Notes: generated by a model not told the origin, from the letters alone. DNA of 64,000 nt from UBA1724 sp963621575 (GCA_963621575.1 CAVFEH010000006.1:1-64000); one strand, 5' to 3'; shown: positions 19,319 through 28,077, counted from the first letter of the stretch. Program-made: numbers and translations.

Positions 19319-19325
19319 TATATTA
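19319..19325 (+). promoter_or_regulatory. Candidate -10 element for pheS
   Basis: TATATTA lies 146 nt upstream of the pheS ATG, in the motif context GGAGTATATTA. The same ten-base context GGAGTATATT recurs upstream of clpC (53576-53585). No TTGACA-like -35 is visible. The rest of the 210-nt gap is featureless. Confidence 0.45.
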
Positions 19326-19470
19326 CCGGGCACGCCGTCGACGGGGAGAGTCACGCGCCGCCGCGCGCATCCTCCGCGACAAGGCTTTCTCCCTCTTTCC
19401 TCCTGGGAAATCTTCTGGAACCCCGGGAGGGCGCCTTTCTTTCCCCCTTGGCTATTTGGAGTTCATCACG

Positions 19471-20514
19471 ATGACCGAATTGGAGAACAAATTGCAGGCA
19501 GTCCTGGCGGAAGTCCAGGAGTCCCTGGCCAAAGCGCAGAACGCGGCTGCGGTGGAGGAACTCCGGCTGAAGTATTTGAGCCGGAAAGGCATTCTTCCCG
19601 CGATGATGGGCGAGCTGGGCAAGGTGCCCGCCGCGGAGAAGCCCCAGGTCGGCAAGACCCTGAACCAGGTGAAGAACGGCATCAACGCCGCCTTCGAGGG
19701 GGCGCAGTCCCGTTTGGCCCAGCGACAGGAGGAGCATGATGCCCTGGATGTGACTCTGCCCGGGCGCTGCCGCTGCCACGGACACCAGCATCCCATCACC
19801 CAGGTGATGGAGGAGGCCGTCGCCATCTTTCGTCGCATGGGATTCGTGGTGGCCGATGGGCCCGATCTGGAGGATGTGTGGCATAATTTCGATGCCCTGA
19901 ACGCCCCCCAGGACCATCCCTCCCGCGCGGTCTCCGATACCTTCTACTTCGACCTGGAACACCACGATTTCCTGGCCCCGGATACGCTGATCCTCCGGAC
20001 CCAGACCTCCCCTGTCCAGATCCGCTCCATGCAGGCCCACGAGCCTCCCGTCCGCATCGTCTGCCCAGGACGCTGCTACCGGCGCGATACCCCTGATGCC
20101 ACCCACGGCATGAGCTTCCATCAGATCGAGGGGCTTTACGTGGACAAGAAGGTCTCCCTGGCGGACCTGAAGGGAACTCTTTCCTACTACGCGAAGGAGA
20201 TGTTTGGCTCCTCCGTGAAGATTCGCTTCCGCCCCCACTTCTTCCCCTTCACGGAACCCAGCGTGGAGTGGGATGCCTCCTGCATGATCTGCGGCGGCAA
20301 GGGCTGCAAGGTCTGCAAGGGCACCGGCTGGATCGAGATCTCCGGCGCCGGCATGGTGAATCCCAAGGTGCTCGAGAATGTCGGCTGGGATCCCGAAAAG
20401 CTCTCCGGATACGCCTTCGGCATGGGCATTGAGCGAATCGCCATGATCCGCTACGCCATCAATGACCTCCGGCTGCTCTACGAGAACGACCTCCGCTTCC
20501 TGAAGCAGTTCTAG
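19471..20514 (+). CDS. pheS: Phenylalanyl-tRNA synthetase alpha subunit
   Basis: Catalytic alpha subunit of the (alpha-beta)2 PheRS. 347 residues. The N-terminal coiled coil is followed by HPITQVMEEAVAIFRRMGF, motif 2 (GRCYRRDTPDATHGMSFHQI), a zinc-finger-like insert CMICGGKGCKVCKGTGW, and motif 3 (YAFGMGIERIAMIRY). The ATG at 19471 gives the normal family start. The beta-subunit gene pheT is not adjacent; the next gene is a Dus enzyme. Confidence 0.96.
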   Translation: MTELENKLQAVLAEVQESLAKAQNAAAVEELRLKYLSRKGILPAMMGELGKVPAAEKPQVGKTLNQVKNGINAAFEGAQSRLAQRQEEHDALDVTLPGRCRCHGHQHPITQVMEEAVAIFRRMGFVVADGPDLEDVWHNFDALNAPQDHPSRAVSDTFYFDLEHHDFLAPDTLILRTQTSPVQIRSMQAHEPPVRIVCPGRCYRRDTPDATHGMSFHQIEGLYVDKKVSLADLKGTLSYYAKEMFGSSVKIRFRPHFFPFTEPSVEWDASCMICGGKGCKVCKGTGWIEISGAGMVNPKVLENVGWDPEKLSGYAFGMGIERIAMIRYAINDLRLLYENDLRFLKQF

Positions 20515-20649
20515 GGAAAATTCATCCGGCGGCGGACGGGTGGCGGATGCGTCCCGCACGCCGGGCACATCGCGGCGCCGGGGATGAACCGGCGGGTTGC
20601 AGCAGCGACTCCGCCACCGTCCCCGCGCCGCGTTTCATTTTCAGAAGAC

Positions 20650-21594
20650 ATGCCCCCCGTCACTCCACTCCTGGCGCCCATGGCCGGTTATACGGACCTG
20701 CCGCTCCGCAGAGTCTGCCGGCTCTATGGACTGTATTACGGCACTACGGCACTGGTCGACGCGGGGGCGCTGGTTCACGGAAACCCCGACTGCGAATCCA
20801 TTCTGCGGCGCGGCGGGGAGGAAGAGTATCTTCAGGTGCAATTGTTGGGGAGCATTCCCCGGGACGTTCGGCAGTCCGCGCGCATCCTCCGGGACGGCCC
20901 ATGGCACTTCGATGTGCTGGATTTCAACATGGGGTGCCCTGTCCAGAAGGTCCAGAAACGGAAGGCGGGCGCCGCCCTCATGCGGGAGGCCGCCCTGGCC
21001 AGGGAGTGCGTGCAGGCCCTCCGCGGGGAATGGCCCGGACGCCTTACTGTGAAGATGCGGATCCTGGATGAGGAGGATCCCACCCCCACCCTGGAGGTGG
21101 CGCGTATGCTGGAATCCCTTGGCGTGCAGGGGCTCACCATCCACGGGCGGCTTGCGAAGAAGGTCTACTCCGGGCCCGTTCATGCGAAGATCATTCGCGC
21201 GGTCCGGGAGGGCGTTTCCATCCCCGTGGTGGCCAACGGCGGAATCTTCCATGCGGAAGACGCGGAATGGCTCGCCCGCGAGAGCGGCTGTGACTATGTC
21301 ATGGTGGCCCGCGGATGCCTCGGGAATCCCTGGGTCTTCCGTGAAATCCTGGACGGAAGGCCCCTCGAAATCTCCCGTGAGGAACGCCTCCAGGTCATGG
21401 AAAAACACCTCGCCGAAATGGTGGAGGAATATGGGGAGCGCGGTGCCATGATATTGGGGCGAAAGGTAATATGCAGTTATATCTGCGGACACGGATTCCC
21501 GCGGCAACTCCGCGCCAGCGTGGTCGGAATCTCCACCTGGCGGGATTTCCAGGAGCTCCTCCAGAATCTCCGGAACTCCCCCGCGCAGGAATAG
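20650..21594 (+). CDS. tRNA-dihydrouridine synthase (Dus family)
   Basis: FMN-dependent reductase that makes dihydrouridine in tRNA. About 314 residues from the ATG at 20650. It starts just before the FMN-site motif LAPMAGYTDLPLR and contains NMGCPVQKVQKRKAGAALM with the catalytic Cys, LTIHGRLAKKVYSGPV, and the phosphate-binding VVANGGI and VARGCLGNP. An in-frame ATG at 20584 would add 22 low-complexity residues; I think the shorter start is right. The subgroup (DusA, DusB or DusC) is not decided. Convergent with rex. Confidence 0.9.
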   Translation: MPPVTPLLAPMAGYTDLPLRRVCRLYGLYYGTTALVDAGALVHGNPDCESILRRGGEEEYLQVQLLGSIPRDVRQSARILRDGPWHFDVLDFNMGCPVQKVQKRKAGAALMREAALARECVQALRGEWPGRLTVKMRILDEEDPTPTLEVARMLESLGVQGLTIHGRLAKKVYSGPVHAKIIRAVREGVSIPVVANGGIFHAEDAEWLARESGCDYVMVARGCLGNPWVFREILDGRPLEISREERLQVMEKHLAEMVEEYGERGAMILGRKVICSYICGHGFPRQLRASVVGISTWRDFQELLQNLRNSPAQE

Positions 21595-21633
21595 AACACC
21601 GCCTCCCTACGTCACGGCAACAGGGCCCTGAGG

Positions 21634-22293
21634 CTACTCCTCCTCTTGGGGGGAGGAGTTCTCTGCGCCCCGCTCGGCCTGCTTGATTTTGGCGGAAAGC
21701 ACTGCCAGGCCTCCCGCAATCACCTCACGCTGGACAATGACGCCAGGCGGCACCTGCAGACAGACATTGGCGAAGTTCCAGAGATACCGGATGCCCAGGG
21801 AGACCAGGATGTCGCAGGTCAGTTGCGCCCCTACTGCGGGTACGCATAGGATCCCCACCTTTGGGGGATCCGCCTTGAGACGCGTCCGGATTTCCGCAAT
21901 GTCGTGGATCCGGAAGCCATGCACCAGGCGGCCAATCTTCGCCGGATCAGAGTCGAAAACCGACGTGATCCGGAAGTGGTATGCCTGGAAATCCGTAAAG
22001 CCAAGCAATGCCGTCCCCAAGGCGCCTGCGCCAACCAACGCGGCCGTGGAGGGTTTGTCCCACCCCACAAAATGAAGAATGGCATCAATGAGCTCGTTGA
22101 CCCGGAACCCGTGGCGGCGATTGCCCCGCAACCCCGTCATGGCCACGTCCTTGCGCACCAGGATGTGCGGAATGTTCATGTATGCGGCCAAATCCGCGCA
22201 GGATACCCACTCCTCCCCCGCAATCTGCATGCGCATCAGCCGATGCAGGTAAGTGGGCATGCGACGCATTGTGGGTGTGCGAAGGAGTTTCAT
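21634..22293 (-). CDS. rex: Redox-sensing transcriptional repressor Rex
   Basis: Senses the NADH/NAD+ ratio and represses fermentative or respiratory genes when NADH is low. 219 residues. The N-terminal winged helix has MPTYLHRLMRMQIAGEEWVSC and the recognition region ILVRKDVAMTGLRGNRRHGF. The Rossmann domain starts at AALVGAGALGTALLGF and ends with the dimer-swapped helix. I see no copy of the usual Rex operator (TTGTGAA-type inverted repeat) in its own upstream region, so autoregulation is not supported. It is transcribed divergently from the barrel-protein gene. Confidence 0.9.
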   Translation of the reverse strand: MKLLRTPTMRRMPTYLHRLMRMQIAGEEWVSCADLAAYMNIPHILVRKDVAMTGLRGNRRHGFRVNELIDAILHFVGWDKPSTAALVGAGALGTALLGFTDFQAYHFRITSVFDSDPAKIGRLVHGFRIHDIAEIRTRLKADPPKVGILCVPAVGAQLTCDILVSLGIRYLWNFANVCLQVPPGVIVQREVIAGGLAVLSAKIKQAERGAENSSPQEEE

Positions 22294-22407
22294 GACAGGC
22301 TGCGGGTGGGGTTACACGCTGGAAGTACTACATCAAGGCGGCTCGGAACGGGCAAGAACCGGAGGGGCGCCCGGCGTGGATTGCCGGTGGAGGGCTTATA
22401 ATGTTCC

Positions 22408-22414
22408 TAATATA
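22408..22414 (-). promoter_or_regulatory. Candidate -10 element for rex
   Basis: The minus strand reads TATATTA, 115 nt upstream of the rex ATG. No TTGACA-like -35 is visible upstream. Confidence 0.4.
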
Positions 22415-22478
22415 TCATCTCGACGGGAGTCGGCCTGCGGACGCACTTCCATGGTGCGGCCGGGGTCGTGCGTCCCGA

Positions 22479-22485
22479 TTACATT
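22479..22485 (+). promoter_or_regulatory. Candidate -10 element for the barrel-protein gene
   Basis: TACATTA lies 114 nt upstream of the ATG at 22600. It is inside GATTACATTACC, which also resembles the half-site GGATTACATTTCC at 44407-44419, so it could instead be an activator site. I favour the -10 reading. Confidence 0.3.
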
Positions 22486-22599
22486 ACCGGTGTTTTCCAA
22501 TTTGTCCGCTGGCGCGGGGGAGGGCGGTGTTTTGCGTCGTCCCTTGTCCGTGCCTCCTTTGTCGAGTTCCTAGCGACGAATCCGGGGAATTTTTCTTCC

Positions 22600-23499
22600 A
22601 TGCGCCGTCTTTCCCTTTTCTTTATCTGCCTCCTTGCGTTTTCGGGCGTTGTCTTTGGCCAGTCCCGGGAAGCCCGCCAGGTCTTTTGGAATCCGGTGGT
22701 GGGCCAGTCCATTCCGGTTCCGAAGCCCGCTCCCGCTTCTGTTTCTGCGCCGGCGCTTGTGGCGATGGAGTCGGAGTTTGAACCGCATTTGTCTCTGGGG
22801 GGGGGCCTCTCTTCGCGGTACATCCGTGACGGATGGTGTGAGAACTCCTCTCCCGTGTTGGGGCTGCAGGCGGAGTTCATGGAGGGCGGGATGTATGTGG
22901 GCATCCGCTCCACTTACGATTTTTCCGACCGCGCGGGACGTGCCCGGCACTTCCAGGATAGCCGCCTCTATTTGGGATACTCCATGCCTTTCCGGAAAAC
23001 AGGATCCCTGGGGCCTGTTTCCGTGGACGTTTGCTGGACAAGCAACACCTATCCCGGAAATTCCCGCGAGAACTCCGGCTCCCTCTCCGTGGGGCTGAAC
23101 CTGGAGGAGATCTGGCGGCGTGGACGTCTGGCGGTGACGGGCGGCGTCACCCTGGAGCACAACTACGGCAAGAACGAGACCTTCGTGGCTGCGGAGGCCG
23201 CCTGCCACCTCTCCCTGATGGAGGAGGGAGCCCTCCAGTGGGAGAACGCGTTGGTGCTCTTCTGGGGCGACAGCGGGCGCATCCGACGTATGACCGCCTC
23301 TGAAAACGCCGGAAATGGCCTGTATACCCTGATGTGGCGAAGCTCTCTTCCTTGGGACCTGGGCCACGGGTGGTCTGTGACTCCCTACGCGGAGATCCTT
23401 TTCCACCCCGATCGACGGATCCGTGACGCCGCCCGCGACGACGCCTTCAATTCAGCGGCAACCGCACAGGCGGGAGTGCGCATTTCCTATTTTCATTAA
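22600..23499 (+). CDS. Putative outer-membrane beta-barrel protein
   Basis: Not recognised at family level. 299 residues. Residues 1-20 form a clear signal peptide (RRLSLFFICLLAFSGVVFGQ). The rest alternates short amphipathic strands rich in Gly, Tyr and Trp (LSLGGGLSSRYIRDG, GMYVGIRSTYDFSDRAG, SRLYLGYSMPF) and ends ...AGVRISYFH with near-terminal aromatic residues. This pattern is typical of small outer-membrane barrels. Function unknown; a pore or structural barrel is possible. It is 37 nt upstream of an MFS exporter on the same strand. Confidence 0.65.
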   Translation: MRRLSLFFICLLAFSGVVFGQSREARQVFWNPVVGQSIPVPKPAPASVSAPALVAMESEFEPHLSLGGGLSSRYIRDGWCENSSPVLGLQAEFMEGGMYVGIRSTYDFSDRAGRARHFQDSRLYLGYSMPFRKTGSLGPVSVDVCWTSNTYPGNSRENSGSLSVGLNLEEIWRRGRLAVTGGVTLEHNYGKNETFVAAEAACHLSLMEEGALQWENALVLFWGDSGRIRRMTASENAGNGLYTLMWRSSLPWDLGHGWSVTPYAEILFHPDRRIRDAARDDAFNSAATAQAGVRISYFH

Positions 23500-23536
23500 G
23501 CGCGTACGCGGGGATTTCGGAGGAGCATAAGCCACC

Positions 23537-24886
23537 ATGGAGGCAATACCGGAAGTCGGAGAGACAATACACCAGGACGGGCAGCCCTACTGGCGCCGAA
23601 ACCTGACAGTGCTGTGGTTCTCTCAATTCGTCTCCCTCTGCGGGTTCTCCATGTCCGTTCCCTTCGCGCCCTATTTTCTGCGGGAGCTATCGGAGGGGGC
23701 CAGCGAATCCCGGGTGAGGCTCTACGCGGGGCTCTCCTCTCTGCTGACACAGCTGGCCTTCGCCATCATGGCGCCTGTCTGGGGAATGCTGGCGGACCGT
23801 TTTGGCCGCAAGCGGATGGTGTTGCGCGCCGCTGGCATGGGCGCCGTGGTGCTGGGATGCATGGGGCTTTGCCAGGAGGTCTGGCAGTTCCTGGCATTGC
23901 GCTTCCTCCAGGGATGCTTCACCGGCACCATCGCCGCCTCCACGACGCTGGTTGCCTGCTGCGCGCCCCAAAAACGGCAGGGATACGCCCTCGGAATCCT
24001 CTCCAGCTCCGTCTACTCCGGGGATATGGCAGGGCTGCTCCTGGGGGGAGTTCTGGCGGGGCGCTTCGGCTTCCGGAACTCCTTCCATATCTCCTGCGGA
24101 CTGCTTATGGTCACCACTCTCCTGGTGCTCTTCCTGGTCCGCGAGGATTTCACGCCTCTCCGCAAGATGGTGGGCACCACAGTCCAAAAAGCGGCCAATT
24201 CCACCACATTGCGCACCACCCTGGCCGTGGTGGTCCTTCCCGCACTCCCCGTCCTTCTGATTTACGGGTGCTGCTCCATGGGACGTCTCATGGACCAGTC
24301 CCAGATCGCCCTCTATGTGGAGCTGCTCAATGGCGGCACGGGCTATCCCGGGCGGGAACTTTTTACCGGATGGATCATGGGCGCCGGTGCCCTGGGCGCG
24401 GTGACGGCGGGGTTCCTCCTGGCGCGCTTCATTGATCGCCATGCGGCGCGGATGGCGACGCTGATGGGGCTTGGCGCGGCGCTGGCGGTATTGGTGATGG
24501 CGGCGCTGCCTTTCCTCGTGCCCTCCGCTCCCCGCGTTTCCCTCTTTGGCGTGGGGCAGGCGACCACCTGGGCAGTGGTCGCCATGGTCCCCCTGCGCTT
24601 TGTCATGATATTCTGCGGCGGCGGCATGGAGCCCATTTGCACCGCCTGGATTGCGAAGGTCACCCTTCCGGAAAATCGCGGCGCCATGTTCGGATATGCC
24701 CAGGCGGTGCGCTCCATCGGATCGGGCCTTGGTCACTTGGGGGCGTGCGTCGTGGCGCCGGTCCTGGGCGTCAATGCGGTCTACTGGGTGATTCCCGCGG
24801 CCTTCCTCGTCATGGTGGCCATGGTGGGCGCCTTCAAGGGCCGCATCCAGCGGCGCATCCTGGAGGTGCAGCAGGCTATCGGCTGA
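23537..24886 (+). CDS. MFS transporter, probable multidrug-type exporter
   Basis: A 449-residue inner-membrane carrier with about 12 hydrophobic segments. The major-facilitator motif A, GMLADRFGRKRM, lies in the loop after the second helix, and LRFLQGCFTGTIAASTTLVA resembles the proton/antiporter-type helix of MdtG/TetA-like drug:H+ antiporters. Substrate cannot be read. It follows the barrel-protein gene by 37 nt and may be cotranscribed. The 3' end overlaps the 3' end of folC by 11 nt (convergent). Confidence 0.82.
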   Translation: MEAIPEVGETIHQDGQPYWRRNLTVLWFSQFVSLCGFSMSVPFAPYFLRELSEGASESRVRLYAGLSSLLTQLAFAIMAPVWGMLADRFGRKRMVLRAAGMGAVVLGCMGLCQEVWQFLALRFLQGCFTGTIAASTTLVACCAPQKRQGYALGILSSSVYSGDMAGLLLGGVLAGRFGFRNSFHISCGLLMVTTLLVLFLVREDFTPLRKMVGTTVQKAANSTTLRTTLAVVVLPALPVLLIYGCCSMGRLMDQSQIALYVELLNGGTGYPGRELFTGWIMGAGALGAVTAGFLLARFIDRHAARMATLMGLGAALAVLVMAALPFLVPSAPRVSLFGVGQATTWAVVAMVPLRFVMIFCGGGMEPICTAWIAKVTLPENRGAMFGYAQAVRSIGSGLGHLGACVVAPVLGVNAVYWVIPAAFLVMVAMVGAFKGRIQRRILEVQQAIG

Positions 24887-26150
24887 TGTTGTTGCCGTTG
24901 CGACTCTCGCCCCCGGCGAAGAACTGCTCGCCGATGAGTGCGGTGAAGAAGGAGCCGGTGAAGAGGAGCGGCTCGTCTTGGGGGAGTTGCGCGGGGCTTT
25001 CCAGGTCGGGGATGACCTCCCGCACAGGCAGGCCGGCCTCTTGCGCAGCCGCCTTGAGTTGCGGCAGCGCGCTGCCCCGGGGCGTGTGGGGGCTGGTCAG
25101 GATGAAGTCCCCCCGCAGGCCCTTGAGGCCCTCCACAATGCCGCGCACATCCTTGCCCGGGACACTTCCCAGCACGCAGTGGAAGAAGACGCCGGGATAG
25201 CAACTCTCCAGCGCCTCTCGCAGCCGCCGTGCACTGTCGCCGTTGTGGGCGGCATCCAGGACCACCGGCGGATTTTCGCGGATGCGCTCAAAACGGGCGC
25301 GGAGTCGTGGCGGGCGGAATGCCTCTCGCCGGGGGGAGAGCCCCAGGAGTTTCGTTGCAGTCCAGGCGACGCAGAAGTTCTCCTTGAGATAGGGCGGCGT
25401 GGAGGACAACTGCAGCCAGTCCAAGGGGCATTCCTCCGGAGGCAACGGGCGGTGCAGGGGCGCGTGGAGACGCGCGGCGGTCTTCCGGACCACCTCTTCC
25501 GCCTGGGGATAGGGCTGTTTCGCCAGCAATACTGGAATCTCTTCCCGCAGAATTCCCGCCTTCTCCGCCGCTATCTGGCGGATGTCATTTCCCAACAGCG
25601 CCGTATGGTCGTAGCTCAGGGGGGTGATGACGGCCAGTTCCTTTCGATGGGGATAATTCGTGGAATCCACTCGCCCGCCGATTCCCGTTTCCAGCACCGC
25701 GTATTCAGCACCCTTCTTTCGGAAATGCTGCAGGGCAAGCACTGTGAAGAGCTCGAAGAGGGAGGGGTGCAGGCCCGCCTCCCGAACCCTCTGGCAGAGC
25801 GGAATCGCCAGGGACTCCAGTTCCTCGTATGTGGCCAGCCGGCCATTCCACTGGAAACGCTCCCGCACCGTGTCTAGATGCGGACTGGAAAATACGCCGC
25901 AGGGATGGCCCGAGGCCGTGACCAGCGCGGCCGTGAGATACGAGGTCGTCCCCTTCCCCTTTGTTCCCGCGACATGCACCAGCTTCAGGGACTCCTCCGG
26001 ATGACCCGCGACCTCCGCCAACGGAATGAGACGCGACAAGTCGTAGTTCGACATGTCGTGCTGTTTTCCTACGTCTTTCTCCAAGTCGTAGAATTCCTGG
26101 AAGATGCGGAAGAAGGCGGCTTCGCGCACGGGGTCAATGTCTTGCAGCAT
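24876..26150 (-). CDS. folC: Folylpolyglutamate / dihydrofolate synthase
   Basis: Mur-ligase-fold enzyme that adds glutamate to folates and may also join dihydropteroate to glutamate. 424 residues. Visible are the P-loop VAGTKGKGTTSYL, the omega-loop-type SSPHLDTVRERF, the ETGIGGRVDSTN motif and the second-domain VVLDAAHNGDSARRL. I start at the ATG at 26150; an in-frame TTG at 26165 adds only five residues. It stands alone on its strand, convergent with the MFS gene. Confidence 0.93.
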   Translation of the reverse strand: MLQDIDPVREAAFFRIFQEFYDLEKDVGKQHDMSNYDLSRLIPLAEVAGHPEESLKLVHVAGTKGKGTTSYLTAALVTASGHPCGVFSSPHLDTVRERFQWNGRLATYEELESLAIPLCQRVREAGLHPSLFELFTVLALQHFRKKGAEYAVLETGIGGRVDSTNYPHRKELAVITPLSYDHTALLGNDIRQIAAEKAGILREEIPVLLAKQPYPQAEEVVRKTAARLHAPLHRPLPPEECPLDWLQLSSTPPYLKENFCVAWTATKLLGLSPRREAFRPPRLRARFERIRENPPVVLDAAHNGDSARRLREALESCYPGVFFHCVLGSVPGKDVRGIVEGLKGLRGDFILTSPHTPRGSALPQLKAAAQEAGLPVREVIPDLESPAQLPQDEPLLFTGSFFTALIGEQFFAGGESRNGNNISR

Positions 26151-26291
26151 GGGACAAAAGGGCAAGGAAGAAAGGGGTTTGCCCGGAACTGGGATGCGAC
26201 ATTACAGCACGCTTCCGGGCGGTCCCCCAAAATATCTTCTCCGCCACGGCTCGCACGGGAGAAGGTGCGGGATGCCCGCAGGGGGGAAACA

Positions 26292-26327
26292 GAAGGACGC
26301 CTCTCCGGGGATGGGGAGGCGTCCTTC
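26292..26327 (-). terminator. Hairpin terminator after the phasin-like gene
   Basis: Arms 26292-26306 and 26313-26327 pair over 15 bp, including one G-T pair, with a 6-nt loop. On the minus strand it begins 23 nt past the phasin-like stop codon. The following T-run is poor (TGTTTCC), so efficiency is uncertain. Confidence 0.6.
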
Positions 26328-26349
26328 AGGACCATTGGATGCGTTGCGC

Positions 26350-26655
26350 TTACTTGTCAGCCTTGAGTGCGGTGATGTCGGCTTCAAGCTTGTCGAGCTT
26401 CTCCAGGATTTTGTCCAATTTTGCGGAGAGGGGCATGTATTCGCCCAGTTTTTCACTGTGTTCCTTGAAGGACTGGGAGAGCTTTTCGCGGGCGGCCTTT
26501 CCCTCCTCCACCAGCTTGGCCTTCAGGTCTTCGTTCTCCCCGGGCTTCACGCCCACCTTTTCCAGGGTGTCCTTCACCAGGTCATCCACTTTGGCGCAGG
26601 CCACGGAGGCCACGCCCAGACCCAGGTTGAAACCCTCTTCCAGAAGATTCAGCAT
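26350..26655 (-). CDS. Phasin-like small helical protein
   Basis: 101 residues. It begins MLNLLEEGFNLGLGVASVAC and continues as charged heptad-like helices rich in Lys, Glu and Leu, ending LEKLDKLEADITALKADK. This is the pattern of small phasin/PhaF-type proteins, which coat polyhydroxyalkanoate granules or act as general coiled-coil scaffolds. No PHA synthase is in the window, so a storage-granule role is not supported locally. The gene is divergent from the antitoxin-like gene and closes with a hairpin. A TATATT box on its strand lies about 82 nt upstream (26737-26742). Confidence 0.65.
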   Translation of the reverse strand: MLNLLEEGFNLGLGVASVACAKVDDLVKDTLEKVGVKPGENEDLKAKLVEEGKAAREKLSQSFKEHSEKLGEYMPLSAKLDKILEKLDKLEADITALKADK

Positions 26656-26858
26656 TCTACATTCCTCCCGGCGCTGCGGCACGGTTGCGGTTCATGGACA
26701 CGACAACAAAATAGTCGATTTCGGAAAACGGCAGAGAATATATTCCGATTTCCAGGAAGTTCTCGCGTGTGCACGGAATTTTTTGTGCAATGCAATGCAA
26801 AAGTACCGTATTTTGCCGAAAAATGTGGACTTTTGTGTGTGTTTGGAGTGTTGTTGTC

Positions 26859-26865
26859 TATATTA
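26859..26865 (+). promoter_or_regulatory. Candidate -10 element for the antitoxin-like gene
   Basis: TATATTA ends 6 nt before the ATG at 26872. If it is the -10 box, transcription would begin at or within a base or two of the start codon, giving a leaderless mRNA. The surrounding 180 nt is visibly more AT-rich than the rest of the window. Confidence 0.45.
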
Positions 26866-26871
26866 GGCGGC

Positions 26872-27108
26872 ATGACGAAGCCGAAGTCCACCAATTTGAG
26901 TATCCGCCTGGAGATGGAGTTGAAGAAGGACGCCGAGGAGTTGTTCGGGAGTCTGGGCATGAGCCTGACCACCGCTTTCAATGTCTTCTTGCGCCAGTCA
27001 TTGAAGGTGCAGGGCCTGCCATTTTCCGTGACGCGCCGCCGCGAGGAGACGTCCGGCCCGGACGGGAAGGCGGCGGAGAAGCCGGAGGGGGGATCCCCCG
27101 AGTCCTGA
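26872..27108 (+). CDS. Orphan RelB/DinJ-type antitoxin
   Basis: 78 residues. The segment TNLSIRLEMELKKDAEELF followed by LGMSLTTAFNVFLRQSLKVQGLPF is the classic ribbon-helix-helix N-terminus of RelB/DinJ antitoxins, including the G-MS-T-A-x-N-x-FL-x-Q core. The rest is a charged, probably disordered tail where the toxin-binding region should be. No RelE/YafQ toxin gene follows: the stop is 19 nt before a strong terminator. It may be a solitary repressor, a decayed toxin-antitoxin locus, or a chromosomal anti-toxin. The start codon has no Shine-Dalgarno at useful spacing. Confidence 0.75.
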   Translation: MTKPKSTNLSIRLEMELKKDAEELFGSLGMSLTTAFNVFLRQSLKVQGLPFSVTRRREETSGPDGKAAEKPEGGSPES

Positions 27109-27127
27109 TGCTCTTCTGGACAAAAGC

Positions 27128-27166
27128 GCAAAAAGGCATCCCGAGTGGTTCGGGATGCCTTTTTGC
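27128..27166. terminator. Strong bidirectional terminator
   Basis: A perfect 17-bp stem (27128-27144 with 27150-27166) has a 5-nt loop and A/T runs built into both sides. It lies between the convergent antitoxin-like gene and the DUF3014 gene and should end both transcripts. Confidence 0.92.
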
Positions 27167-27204
27167 TGTTGGGGATGGGACCCTCTTGTACGCCTGGATG
27201 GGGA

Positions 27205-28068
27205 TTATGGCAGAAGGGTGAGGACTTCCTCGCAGAGGACACGGATTTTTCCGCAGTTCCGGGGGCCGGTCCTGACGAGTGCCTTCTGGGCGGGGGAGAG
27301 ATTCTGGAAGACGGGGTCCTTGTAGTCGTAGAGTCCGGGGCGTCCGGAGGGGACCAATTCCGGGTCGAAGTCGAATTCGGGGATGGCAGCCAGATGCCGG
27401 AGGGCGGCGTCCAGGCGTTGGGGAAAGTCGTCGGCCTGCGCGTCTCCGGCTTCGCGGAGGAGCTCCTGGAGCTTCGGGGCAGCCAATCGAAGCCACTTTG
27501 CCACGGCTTCGGCGGGGATGGCGGCGATGGCGGCGACCCAGGGCGCGAACCGTTGCTGGGTGGCGGGGGTGGCGGCGAGCCATCCCTCGGCGTTGCGCGC
27601 GGCGCGGAAGGGTGCGAGGGCGACGGGGAAGCCGGGCGGGGGCCTGGGGAGGTCTCCCTGGGAGACTGCGTCAATGGCCAGTGCAAGATATCGGAGGAAC
27701 CCCTCCTGGGAGAGCAGTGCGCGCAGGAGGGGGCTTTCGGTCAGGGCCTCCGCGGCCTGGAGGAGTTCCTGGCCGGAGGGGATGCGGTCGTCCACGAGAT
27801 CCGCGGGGTCCGGCGCGTCCTCTGGGAAGGTGGCCTCGGGGAGTCCGGCGGAGGACTCCTGTGGATTGTCCGTGGGCGTGCCGTACTGGCCGGAGAGATA
27901 TCCGTCGGGAGACCAGGCGCCGGCGGGGGCGTCTGGGGCGGGGGTGGATGAGGCGTTCTCCTCCTGCGGTGCGGGGGACTCCTGTTGGAGACGGACCCAG
28001 TAGTATCCGCCACCCAGGATGAGCAGGGTTGCCAGCGGCGCCAGCAGGAGGAGTGCCTTTCGTGCCAT
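27205..28068 (-). CDS. DUF3014 family membrane-anchored protein
   Basis: 287 residues, function unknown. An N-terminal helix (ALLLLAPLATLLILGGGYYWV) anchors it in the inner membrane. A Pro/Ala/Glu linker follows, to about residue 95. The soluble domain has LLRALLSQEGFLRYLALAIDAVSQGDLPRPP and later RLDAALRHLAAIPEFD, matching what I recall of DUF3014. Last gene of the long holA-to-DUF3014 run, directly before a strong terminator. Confidence 0.75.
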   Translation of the reverse strand: MARKALLLLAPLATLLILGGGYYWVRLQQESPAPQEENASSTPAPDAPAGAWSPDGYLSGQYGTPTDNPQESSAGLPEATFPEDAPDPADLVDDRIPSGQELLQAAEALTESPLLRALLSQEGFLRYLALAIDAVSQGDLPRPPPGFPVALAPFRAARNAEGWLAATPATQQRFAPWVAAIAAIPAEAVAKWLRLAAPKLQELLREAGDAQADDFPQRLDAALRHLAAIPEFDFDPELVPSGRPGLYDYKDPVFQNLSPAQKALVRTGPRNCGKIRVLCEEVLTLLP

Positions 28069-28077
28069 GTGCGGCTT

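Larger units (their letters stand above)
22294..22599. other. Divergent intergenic region, rex / barrel protein
   Basis: The 306 bases carry no gene I can support. They contain a minus-strand TATATTA (22408-22414), a plus-strand TATAAT (22397-22402) and a plus-strand TACATTA (22479-22485). There is also a weak sigma54-like pattern, AGGGCGG-N4-TTGC (22521-22535). Confidence 0.5.

Noticed and set aside
21634..21660. Small hairpin at the end of rex as a bidirectional terminator
   Set aside because: The 8-bp stem lies inside the rex coding end and no T-run follows.
22521..22535. AGGGCGG-TGTT-TTGC upstream of the barrel protein as a sigma54 promoter
   Set aside because: Only GG and TTGC fit; the rest of the -24 element is wrong, and a TACATTA box offers a simpler promoter.
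22294..22599. Rex operator in front of rex or the barrel-protein gene
   Set aside because: No TTGTGAA-type inverted repeat is present, so Rex autoregulation is not supported.
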